A stretch of DNA of 20,214 bases from the NCBI GenBank assembly GCA_031428675.1, contig JANOYC010000044.1, positions 1 through 20,214 on the forward strand, read 5' to 3'. Position numbers and translations under genes: made by a program. The stretch is from JANOYC01 sp031428675 (lineage in GTDB: Bacteria; Actinomycetota; Actinomycetes; Actinomycetales; Microbacteriaceae). Each line of letters opens with the position of its first letter. The stretch's first letter is position 1. Positions 1-6,000 of the stretch are shown here, piece by piece. A model generated the notes under the pieces. The model ran no database searches. It was given only the letters and a program-made list of their open reading frames with translations, and had not been told where the DNA came from.

Positions 1-1284
1 GATGAGTGCGTCGCTCGCGCGCTGGCGGCCCAGCGCGCGTGGGCGGCGGAAGCCCCGGCAGCCCGGGCCGAGGCGCTGCGCCGATTCGCCCGCGCTGTCG
101 ACGATGCTGTCGAGGAGCTCGCAGGCCTCGAGGTGCTGAACTCCGGGCATCCGATCGGCCAAGCGCGGTGGGAAGCCGGCCATGTTCGCGACGTACTGCA
201 CTACTACTCGGCGGGGCCCGAACGACTCATCGGGCAGCAGATCCCGGTCGCCAGCGGCGTCGACGTGACGTTCCACGAACCGCTTGGTGTCGTCGGCATC
301 ATCGTGCCGTGGAATTTTCCGATGACGATCGCCGCGTGGGGATTCGCTCCTGCGCTCGCCGCGGGCAACGCCGTAGTGCTGAAGCCAGCGGAATGGACTC
401 CGCTGACCGCAATGCGACTGGCCGCGCTCGGCGTTGAATCCGGCTTGCCCGACGGGCTCTTCCAAGTCATTCCCGGCGCCGGCCGGGTGGTGGGGGAGCG
501 ATTCGTCAGCCACCCGGATGTGCGCAAGATCGTGTTCACGGGATCGACCGCGGTGGGCAAGAAAGTCATGGCCGGATGCGCGGAGCAGGTCAAAGCGGTG
601 ACCCTCGAACTCGGCGGCAAAAGTGCCAACATCGTCTTCGCCGACTCCGATCTTGAGAAAGCGGCCGCGGCGGCGCCGTCAGCGGTGTTCGAGAACGCCG
701 GGCAGGATTGCTGCGCTCGCAGCAGGATTCTGGTCGAGCGGAGCGTCTACGACCGCTTCTTGGAACTGCTTGAGCCCGCGATCGCTGGTGTTCGCGTCGG
801 CGACCCGACGTCGGCGGAGACCGACATGGGCCCACTGGTGTCGAAGAGCCACTTCGACTCGGTCTCGTCGTTCCTCGATGACAGCACGACGGTCGCGTTT
901 CGAGGGACCGCGCCAACCGGACCCGGCTTCTGGTTCGCGCCGACCGTGGTGCTCCCCGCATCCAGGACCGACCGACTCGCGACCGAGGAAATCTTCGGAC
1001 CGGTAGTTGCCGTGCTGCCCTTCGACGACGAGGCCGACGCGATCACCGCGGCGAACGACAGCATCTACGGACTCTCGGGATCTATCTGGACTCGCGATAT
1101 CGGCCGGGCCTTGCGAGTGTCGCGCGCGGTGGAGAGTGGCAATCTGTCGGTCAATTCGCACTCGTCGGTGCGATACAGCACCCCGTTCGGCGGTTTCAAG
1201 CACAGTGGGCTCGGTCGTGAACTGGGACCGGATGCGACGACAGCCTTCACGGAGACGAAGAACGTCTTCATCAGCACCGACTAA
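1..1284 (+). CDS. NAD(P)-dependent aldehyde dehydrogenase, 5'-truncated
   Basis: This enzyme oxidises an aldehyde to a carboxylate with NAD(P)+ in the cytoplasm. The reading frame is open from the first base of the window, so the N-terminus (about 30-50 residues) lies outside; 427 codons are visible against 455-490 for the family. Seen in order: the oxyanion Asn motif PWNFP near nt 310, cofactor-binding LKPAEWTP, the FTGST Rossmann motif, the general-base Glu in LELGGK (codon 607-609), and the catalytic Cys in GQDCCARSR (codon 709-711, followed by a second Cys). The gene is 27 nt upstream of an SDR and then a FadR-type regulator, so it belongs to a catabolic operon. The pair resembles Rv2858c (aldC)-Rv2857c of Mycobacterium tuberculosis, which sit beside glnA4 and a puuD-like amidotransferase. 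That suggests an aminoaldehyde or gamma-glutamyl-aminoaldehyde substrate, which is inference. Family assignment is very secure; substrate is not. Confidence 0.95.
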   Translation, partial: DECVARALAAQRAWAAEAPAARAEALRRFARAVDDAVEELAGLEVLNSGHPIGQARWEAGHVRDVLHYYSAGPERLIGQQIPVASGVDVTFHEPLGVVGIIVPWNFPMTIAAWGFAPALAAGNAVVLKPAEWTPLTAMRLAALGVESGLPDGLFQVIPGAGRVVGERFVSHPDVRKIVFTGSTAVGKKVMAGCAEQVKAVTLELGGKSANIVFADSDLEKAAAAAPSAVFENAGQDCCARSRILVERSVYDRFLELLEPAIAGVRVGDPTSAETDMGPLVSKSHFDSVSSFLDDSTTVAFRGTAPTGPGFWFAPTVVLPASRTDRLATEEIFGPVVAVLPFDDEADAITAANDSIYGLSGSIWTRDIGRALRVSRAVESGNLSVNSHSSVRYSTPFGGFKHSGLGRELGPDATTAFTETKNVFISTD

Positions 1285-1311
1285 GCACCCCGCAAAGAAC
1301 AGGATCTACCC

Positions 1312-2106
1312 ATGTCCAAGCCCATCGCCCCCATCGACCTCACTCAGCGGCTCGCCGGTAAAGTGGCCGTTATCACCGGTGGTGCCAGCGGGATCGGCCT
1401 CGCGACGGCGAAGCGTTTCGCGGCCGAAGGCGCAACCGTAGTCATCGGTGACTTCAACACGGAGACCGGCGAGGCGGCCGCAGCGCTCGTCGGTGGGCTG
1501 TTCGTGAAGGTCGATGTGACCGACGAGTCGGAGGTCAACGCACTGTTCGACACCGCCGCGGAGCGGTTCGGGTCTGTCGATATCGCGTTCAACAACGCGG
1601 GAATCTCGCCGCCCGATGACGACTCCATCGAGACGACCGAGGTGCCCGCGTGGGACAAGGTGCAGGAGGTCAACCTCAAATCGGTGTACTTGTGCTCCCG
1701 CGCGGCACTTCGGCACATGGTGGCGCAGCAGTCGGGATCGATCATCAACACGGCGTCGTTCGTGGCGGTCATGGGGTCGGCGACCAGCCAGATCTCCTAC
1801 ACGGCGTCCAAGGGCGGAGTGCTTGCCATGACCAAAGAGCTCGGCGTGCAGTTCGCTCGTCAGGGCATCCGCGTCAATGCGCTGTGTCCGGGTCCGGTGA
1901 ACACGCCGCTACTTCAAGAACTGTTCGCCAAAGACCCGGAGCGCGCCCAGCGTCGACTCGTGCACATACCAGTGGGACGATTCGCCGAAGCGGAAGAGTT
2001 GGCCGCCGCCGTCGCATTCTTGGCGAGCGACGATGCGTCGTTCATCACCGCATCCACGTTCCTGGTGGATGGCGGTATCAGTTCCGCCTACGTCACGCCG
2101 TTGTGA
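1312..2106 (+). CDS. Short-chain dehydrogenase/reductase (classical SDR)
   Basis: This is a 264-residue cytoplasmic NAD(P)-dependent oxidoreductase of the classical SDR family. The cofactor motif TGGASGIG lies near residues 22-29 and NNAGIS near residues 92-97. The catalytic Ser, Tyr and Lys are visible in the SGSIINTAS and SYTASKGG segments. The C-terminus, VDGGISSAYVTPL, is the family's substrate-lid end. An Asp after the second beta strand (VIGDFN) favours NAD(H) over NADP(H). The ATG is preceded by AGGAT (1301-1305) at normal spacing. Automatic pipelines often label such proteins 3-oxoacyl-ACP reductase, but nothing here supports fatty-acid synthesis. Position between an aldehyde dehydrogenase and a FadR regulator points to oxidation of an alcohol or amine-derived catabolite. 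It resembles Rv2857c, the SDR of the glnA4 neighbourhood. Its stop codon shares one base with the next start, implying translational coupling. Confidence 0.93.
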   Translation: MSKPIAPIDLTQRLAGKVAVITGGASGIGLATAKRFAAEGATVVIGDFNTETGEAAAALVGGLFVKVDVTDESEVNALFDTAAERFGSVDIAFNNAGISPPDDDSIETTEVPAWDKVQEVNLKSVYLCSRAALRHMVAQQSGSIINTASFVAVMGSATSQISYTASKGGVLAMTKELGVQFARQGIRVNALCPGPVNTPLLQELFAKDPERAQRRLVHIPVGRFAEAEELAAAVAFLASDDASFITASTFLVDGGISSAYVTPL

Positions 2107-2840
2107 TGACCGGCGAAGCCGGCGCTCCGAATCTCGTTGACGAGGCGTTATTTCGTCCGGTGCGCCCGGGCAACGACTTCGAAGACACCGTTGCTCGGCT
2201 TTTGCAAACCATCCGGTTGGGGATCGTTCCTCCGGGGGGAGCGCTGCCAGCGGAACGGGAACTGGCCGCGCGCTTCACCGTGAGCCGCGACACCGTGCGC
2301 GAAGCGATTCGCGAACTTGCCCGGGCCGGTTACCTCGTTGCCAAGCGAGGTCGCTACGGCGGCACGTTCGTCTCCGACCCGTTGCCCGCCGAGCAGCCGA
2401 CGGTCGACGGGCCGCCGCTTCCCGATGCAGCGAGAATCAACGACGTGCTGGAACTGCGCGACATCCTTGAAGTCGGTGCGGTGCGCGCCGTCGCCCGGCG
2501 CAGTCTGAGCGCGCCGGAACGGGAGATGCTGTGGGCCCGACTGCAGGAAGTCGGAACGGCTGAGCCCCAGGATTACCGTCGCCTGGATTCCCGCCTGCAT
2601 TTGACGATCGCCGAACTCGTCGGCACGCCGTCGCTGGTGTCGCTCATCGCGGACAACCGCAGTCTGATCAACGATCTTCTCGACCACATTCCGTTGTTGA
2701 CGCGCAACATCGAGCATTCCAACGAGCAACACGAGGCGATTGTGGTAGCAATTCTGACCGGCGACGAGACACGGGCCGCCGAGATGATGCGGGAGCATCT
2801 GGCCGGAAGTGCCGCTCTATTGCGCGGCTTTCTCGCCTAG
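2106..2840 (+). CDS. GntR-family (FadR subfamily, FCD domain) transcriptional regulator
   Basis: This 244-residue DNA-binding regulator starts at the ATG that overlaps the SDR stop as TGATG. The open frame continues further upstream, but that part lies inside the SDR gene and is not needed. The N-terminal winged helix-turn-helix is at about residues 20-90, with the GntR hallmarks LPAERELAARFTVSRDTVREA and the wing GRYGGTFV. The C-terminal all-helical FCD domain is at about residues 112-235. It carries a likely metal-binding set: Asp and His of LDSRLHLTIAE, His of NEQHEA, and His of MREHLAG. FCD regulators of this kind bind small carboxylates and usually repress their own catabolic operon. By position it is expected to control the aldehyde dehydrogenase/SDR operon. 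The operator is presumably upstream of the window, so effector and target cannot be confirmed here. Confidence 0.93.
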   Translation: MTGEAGAPNLVDEALFRPVRPGNDFEDTVARLLQTIRLGIVPPGGALPAERELAARFTVSRDTVREAIRELARAGYLVAKRGRYGGTFVSDPLPAEQPTVDGPPLPDAARINDVLELRDILEVGAVRAVARRSLSAPEREMLWARLQEVGTAEPQDYRRLDSRLHLTIAELVGTPSLVSLIADNRSLINDLLDHIPLLTRNIEHSNEQHEAIVVAILTGDETRAAEMMREHLAGSAALLRGFLA

Positions 2841-2897
2841 TTGCTCGCCGCGTTTCTCGCCGTTTTTCACCTTTGTCGAGTGCGCGGTTGGCGTCAG
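2841..2897. other. Convergent intergenic gap, no clear terminator
   Basis: This short gap separates the 3' end of the GntR regulator gene from the 3' end of the minus-strand Pro-rich membrane protein gene. It contains pyrimidine-rich runs such as GTTTTTCACC, but I see no stable hairpin followed by a T-tract on either strand. Transcription termination between these convergent units is therefore unexplained by sequence inspection. Confidence 0.5.
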
Positions 2898-3335
2898 TCA
2901 GTCGGTCGTTGGCTGGTTGGCGGGTGGCTGACCGTCTGTTGGCCGGTTGCGCGGCGTTCGCGGCTTCTTCGGCTGGATTTGCCCGATTCCTGGTAGCGGC
3001 GTCGTGGGACTCTCGCCCGTTGTCGTCGGCTCGGTGAACGCGGGGTCGGCAGTGCCGCGCGGGCCACTCGGGGGCGTGGGCTCCGTGGCAGGCGCGATCG
3101 GCGCATCCGTTGGTGACGGGGCGGGCGACTTCGGCGCGGAATGGTTCGCGACATAGAGCTGAGCGGCCTTCGTGCCGACCAGCAGGAAGCGCACCAGCAG
3201 GAAGATCAGGGTGATCAGGATCAGCAGGCAGAGGATCCAGGCGGCGCCGCTGATGATCGTGAAGACAGCGCGGCCGAACGTGCCGCCCATGTAGCCGAAG
3301 CCGTCGAAGCCATCGAAATCCGTGCGGAAGCGCAT
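2898..3335 (-). CDS. Single-pass membrane protein with proline/threonine-rich tail
   Basis: I do not recognise this 145-residue protein as a named family. The first 22 residues are rich in Phe, Gly and Asp, including a near-duplicated DGFDGFGY. One strong transmembrane helix follows at about residues 23-53 (AVFTIISGAAWILCLLILIT, then IFLLVRFLLV). A long low-complexity Pro/Thr/Ala-rich tail runs from about residue 66 to the end and becomes basic near QPKKPRTPRNRP. The start is supported by GGAG about 9 nt upstream on the minus strand, embedded in the stop region of the preceding gene. The two genes are separated by only 3 nt and are surely co-transcribed. The tail is probably disordered; whether it is cytoplasmic or wall-facing is not clear. 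Coding on this strand is favoured because the opposite frames give no recognisable protein. Confidence 0.72.
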   Translation of the reverse strand: MRFRTDFDGFDGFGYMGGTFGRAVFTIISGAAWILCLLILITLIFLLVRFLLVGTKAAQLYVANHSAPKSPAPSPTDAPIAPATEPTPPSGPRGTADPAFTEPTTTGESPTTPLPGIGQIQPKKPRTPRNRPTDGQPPANQPTTD

Positions 3336-3338
3336 GGG

Positions 3339-3530
3339 CTATCTCTCCAGTTTGTGCGAGCGTTTGGCCTGCTCGTTCACGGTGCCAACCGCGATAGCGA
3401 CCGTCGTCAGCCAGCTAATCCACTGCAGAATCAGCCTCCAGTCTCGCGGGCCGGTGGTCGTCATCTTGTAGAGCGCCCACACGCCGAAGACAGAGCTGAG
3501 CACGCTCCCGTTGAGGATGTACTTGCGCAT
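3339..3530 (-). CDS. Small two-helix membrane protein, unknown function
   Basis: This is a 63-residue hydrophobic protein that I do not recognise. It starts MRKYILNGSVLSS and has two possible membrane segments, about residues 7-22 (SVLSSVFGVWALYKM) and about residues 33-51 (LILQWISWLTTVAIAVGT), joined by a short polar loop with TTTGPRDW. It ends in a basic tail, NEQAKRSHKLER. A GCGAGGT sequence just before the start codon can serve as ribosome binding site, with short spacing. It is the first gene of a minus-strand pair with the Pro-rich membrane protein 3 nt downstream. The pair diverges from otsA across a palindrome-containing intergenic region. The gene is short, so the call rests on the membrane-like composition, the tight spacing and the absence of anything better in the interval. 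Confidence 0.65.
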   Translation of the reverse strand: MRKYILNGSVLSSVFGVWALYKMTTTGPRDWRLILQWISWLTTVAIAVGTVNEQAKRSHKLER

Positions 3531-3570
3531 CGCACCTCGCTTTCGTCATCCCCACGCTACCCCCTCCCGG

Positions 3571-3627
3571 CGAGTGTGCACTTTATGGTCGAAAAGGCGG
3601 GTTTTAAGAGCAGAAAGTGCTCACTCG
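3571..3627. repeat. Imperfect intergenic palindrome A (REP-like)
   Basis: The left arm CGAGTGTGCACTTT (3571-3584) and right arm AAAGTGCTCACTCG (3614-3627) pair at 13 of 14 positions around a 29-nt A- and G-rich loop. There is no T-tract, so it does not look like a simple intrinsic terminator. It lies between the divergent starts of the small membrane-protein pair and otsA. Size and placement resemble repetitive extragenic palindromes, but only one copy is visible in this window, so repetitiveness is an inference. Confidence 0.6.
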
Positions 3628-3635
3628 GCGGCTGG

Positions 3636-3663
3636 TAGCCTGTGGGAGACCGCCGGATAGGAT
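3636..3663 (+). promoter_or_regulatory. Candidate -10 elements for otsA
   Basis: Two TANNNT hexamers precede otsA: TAGCCT (3636-3641) and TAGGAT (3658-3663). The second would place the transcription start near 3670, just ahead of the weak Shine-Dalgarno GGAATGAG (3670-3677). No convincing -35 box is seen at 16-18 nt for either, so this is a tentative call. Confidence 0.3.
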
Positions 3664-3683
3664 CCGCACGGAATGAGCCCTAC

Positions 3684-5108
3684 ATGACACACGCTTCGGA
3701 CGGATACGACTTCGTCGTCTTGTCGAATCGACTGCCCGTTGACCACGTAGTTCGCCCCGACGGCAACTCGGCCTGGAAACAATCGCCGGGCGGACTCGTG
3801 ACCGCCCTCGAGCCGGTCATGCGCTCAACCGAAGGCGCCTGGATTGGCTGGGTCGGTCAGCCTGACCTGGAGTTCGAGCCATTCGACAACGACGGTATCC
3901 ACATCATTCCGCTCGCGCTGTCGCCGGCCGAAATTGAGAACTACTACGAGGGCTTCAGCAACGACACCCTCTGGCCGCTCTACCACGATGTGATCGCGTC
4001 TCCTTCCTATCACCGCGTCTGGTGGGAAACCTACGTGTCGGTCAACCGCCGGTTCGCTGACGCTGCCGCAGCCAAAAGCGCGCACGGCGCAACGGTGTGG
4101 GTGCAGGACTACCAATTGCAACTTGTGCCGAAGATGCTTCGGGATGCGCGACCCGATCTCACCATCGGATTCTTTAACCACATTCCGTTTCCGCCATATG
4201 GCATCTACTCCCAGTTGCCGTGGCGCACCCAGATCATCGAAGGACTGCTCGGCGCCGACGTCATCGGTTTTCAGCGGGTGGCGGATGCGAGCAACTTTTC
4301 GCGCGCCGTACGTCGACTCCTCGGCTACGTCACGAAGTCGACCGACATCGAAGTGCCGACAGACGACGGCGCGACACGTACCGTCGTGGCAAAATCCTTC
4401 CCTATCTCGATCGACTCGCGATCGTTTGAGGCACTGGCCCGCCGGCACGACATCCAGAAGCGCGCGAAGGAGATTCGCGATGGTCTCGGCAACCCGAAGA
4501 CGATCATGCTCGGTGTCGACCGCCTCGACTATACAAAGGGGATCGCCCACCGCTTGAAGGCCTTCGGGGAGTTGCTTCGGGATGGCGCCATCGCGATCGA
4601 GGACGTCACGCTCGTTCAGGTGGCCAGTCCCAGTCGCGAACGCGTGCAGGCCTATATGGAGCTGCGCGACGAGATTGAACTCACCGTTGGACGAATCAAC
4701 GGCGACTTCGCCACGATGAGCCACACCGCGATCAGCTACCACCACCACGGGTACCCGCGCGAGGAGATGGTTGCGCTTTATCTTGCGGCTGACATCATGC
4801 TCGTGACCGCGTTGCGCGATGGGATGAACCTCGTCGCCAAAGAGTACGCGGCCGCCCGATTCGATGACGACGGCGTGCTCATCCTGAGCGAGTTCGCGGG
4901 AGCTGCGGACGAGTTGAAGCGTGCGCTCCTCATCAATCCGCACGACATCGACGGGCTCAAAGAGACCATCGTGAAAGCGATCGCGATGCCCAAGCGCGAC
5001 CGGCGGGCCCGGATGCGGTCGCTCCGGAAGCGAGTGCTCGAGCACGACGTCGAGAAGTGGTCGACGCGATTCTTGGATGCTCTGGCCGAGAAGAAACGAG
5101 CCGAATGA
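3684..5108 (+). CDS. otsA: Alpha,alpha-trehalose-phosphate synthase (UDP-forming)
   Basis: OtsA transfers glucose from UDP- or ADP-glucose to glucose-6-phosphate, making trehalose-6-phosphate in the cytoplasm. It is a GT20-family GT-B enzyme of 474 residues, the usual size. Seen: LSNRLPV at residues 13-19, the glycine-rich SPGGLVTALE loop, WVQDYQLQLVPKMLR, NHIPFPP, the sugar-nucleotide phosphate-binding GVDRLDYTKG at 277-286 (Arg280, Lys285), and LRDGMNLVAKEY at 377-388 with Asp379 and Glu387. The ATG at 3684 was chosen because it places the conserved VVLSNRLPV at the normal distance and has GGAATGAG upstream. An in-frame GTG at 3642 would add 14 residues without family-like character. otsB follows with overlapping codons, so both steps of trehalose synthesis are coupled. 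Trehalose in actinobacteria serves as osmoprotectant and as envelope-lipid precursor. Confidence 0.97.
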   Translation: MTHASDGYDFVVLSNRLPVDHVVRPDGNSAWKQSPGGLVTALEPVMRSTEGAWIGWVGQPDLEFEPFDNDGIHIIPLALSPAEIENYYEGFSNDTLWPLYHDVIASPSYHRVWWETYVSVNRRFADAAAAKSAHGATVWVQDYQLQLVPKMLRDARPDLTIGFFNHIPFPPYGIYSQLPWRTQIIEGLLGADVIGFQRVADASNFSRAVRRLLGYVTKSTDIEVPTDDGATRTVVAKSFPISIDSRSFEALARRHDIQKRAKEIRDGLGNPKTIMLGVDRLDYTKGIAHRLKAFGELLRDGAIAIEDVTLVQVASPSRERVQAYMELRDEIELTVGRINGDFATMSHTAISYHHHGYPREEMVALYLAADIMLVTALRDGMNLVAKEYAAARFDDDGVLILSEFAGAADELKRALLINPHDIDGLKETIVKAIAMPKRDRRARMRSLRKRVLEHDVEKWSTRFLDALAEKKRAE

Positions 5109-5932
5109 TGGCTGGTCCGTCGCCGCGACGCCCGGTTCCGACCACTCGCGGGCTCTCGCTCGACCTCGTGGGGGCGTTGCACGAGCTCGCTCGCGTGAAG
5201 CGCCTGCTCGTGGCTCTCGACTTCGACGGAACCCTCGCTCCCGAGGTCGATGACCCCGAGAAGGCGAGGGCGCTGCCCGAGGCGCACGACGCCGTGCTCG
5301 CGTTGCTGGAGCTGCCGAACACGCGGGTCGCGCTCGTCTCCGGTCGCGCGCTTCGAAGCCTCGAAAATGTCTCCGGACTGCCCGACACCGCCCTGCTGGT
5401 GGGGTCGCACGGCATCGAATTGCGCCTCGACAGCCCCGACATCACTCTCGCGCTCGACAGCGCCGAACTCCAGGATCGTAAGGCACTCGGCGAGGTGCTT
5501 GACGAGGTCGCCGATTCCTTCGACGACGTGTGGGTGGAGAAGAAGCCTGCGGGATTCGCCTTGCACACGCGGCTCGCAACCGAGCACAATTCCCGCGTGG
5601 CGCACCTGGTTGCACTGTCGGAGGCGACCGCCGAGATCGACGACCTCACCGTGCGATCGGGCAAGAATGTTCTCGAGTTCTCGGTGCGATCGACGACGAA
5701 GGGGGAGGCGATCGAACACCTGAGGGAATACACGCGGGCCGATGCCGTCTTCTTCGCTGGTGACGATGTCACCGATGAGGACGCGTTCGCCGCACTGCAA
5801 CCGCACGACCTCGGGCTCAAGAGCGGGCCGGGCGATACCCTGGCGAACTATCGCGTCAGAGACCCGTTGCAGGTGGCGCAAGTGCTATCGCTGCTCGCCA
5901 ACTACCGCTCCGGTGGTCCGCACGAGCAGTGA
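5105..5932 (+). CDS. otsB: Trehalose-6-phosphate phosphatase
   Basis: OtsB removes the phosphate from trehalose-6-phosphate to release trehalose. It is a HAD-superfamily phosphatase of about 275 residues. All motifs are present: motif I DFDGTL at 39-44 (nucleophile Asp39, acid/base Asp41), motif II VSGR with its Ser, the motif III Lys in the TTKGEA segment, and motif IV GDDVTDED at 219-226. These Asp residues bind Mg2+. Two consecutive ATG codons overlap the otsA stop as ATGATG (5105-5110); either gives a start overlapping the stop by 4 or 1 nt, and I give the first. The first 25 residues are basic and Pro/Arg-rich and probably unstructured. An upstream in-frame start inside otsA (5057) is unlikely. 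Tight coupling to otsA means phosphatase and synthase are made together, limiting build-up of toxic trehalose-6-phosphate. Confidence 0.96.
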   Translation: MMAGPSPRRPVPTTRGLSLDLVGALHELARVKRLLVALDFDGTLAPEVDDPEKARALPEAHDAVLALLELPNTRVALVSGRALRSLENVSGLPDTALLVGSHGIELRLDSPDITLALDSAELQDRKALGEVLDEVADSFDDVWVEKKPAGFALHTRLATEHNSRVAHLVALSEATAEIDDLTVRSGKNVLEFSVRSTTKGEAIEHLREYTRADAVFFAGDDVTDEDAFAALQPHDLGLKSGPGDTLANYRVRDPLQVAQVLSLLANYRSGGPHEQ

Positions 5933-5980
5933 GCCGCCCCACGGTTCGAGGCCTGCGGCGATGACCCGCACCATGACCAG

Positions 5981-5995
5981 AGAGTTCTAGACTCT
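5981..5995. promoter_or_regulatory. -10 element of ilvD within a near-palindrome
   Basis: TAGACT (5988-5993) fits the actinobacterial -10 consensus TANNNT and ends 7 nt before the ilvD ATG, so the transcript should start at or next to the A of the start codon. No Shine-Dalgarno precedes the ATG, which agrees with leaderless translation. The -10 lies inside AGAGTTCTAGACTCT (arms AGAGT 5981-5985 and ACTCT 5991-5995 around a TCTAGA core), a symmetric site that could bind a dimeric repressor. No clear -35 box is visible. Confidence 0.5.
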
Positions 5996-6000
5996 GTAAC

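Noticed and set aside
1650..2105. Extended upstream start for the GntR regulator
   Set aside because: This part overlaps the SDR gene in another frame and encodes Gly/His/Arg-rich non-family sequence; the ATG at 2106 gives a normal-length FadR regulator.
2947..3638. Plus-strand frames opposite the minus-strand membrane pair
   Set aside because: One is Gly/Val-rich, the other Asp/Gln/Ala-rich; both mirror the Pro-rich tail and membrane helices of the minus-strand genes and lack motifs.
3825..5881. Long minus-strand frames opposite otsA and otsB
   Set aside because: The plus strand carries all catalytic motifs of OtsA and OtsB; the antisense translations are His/Arg/Val-rich shadows.
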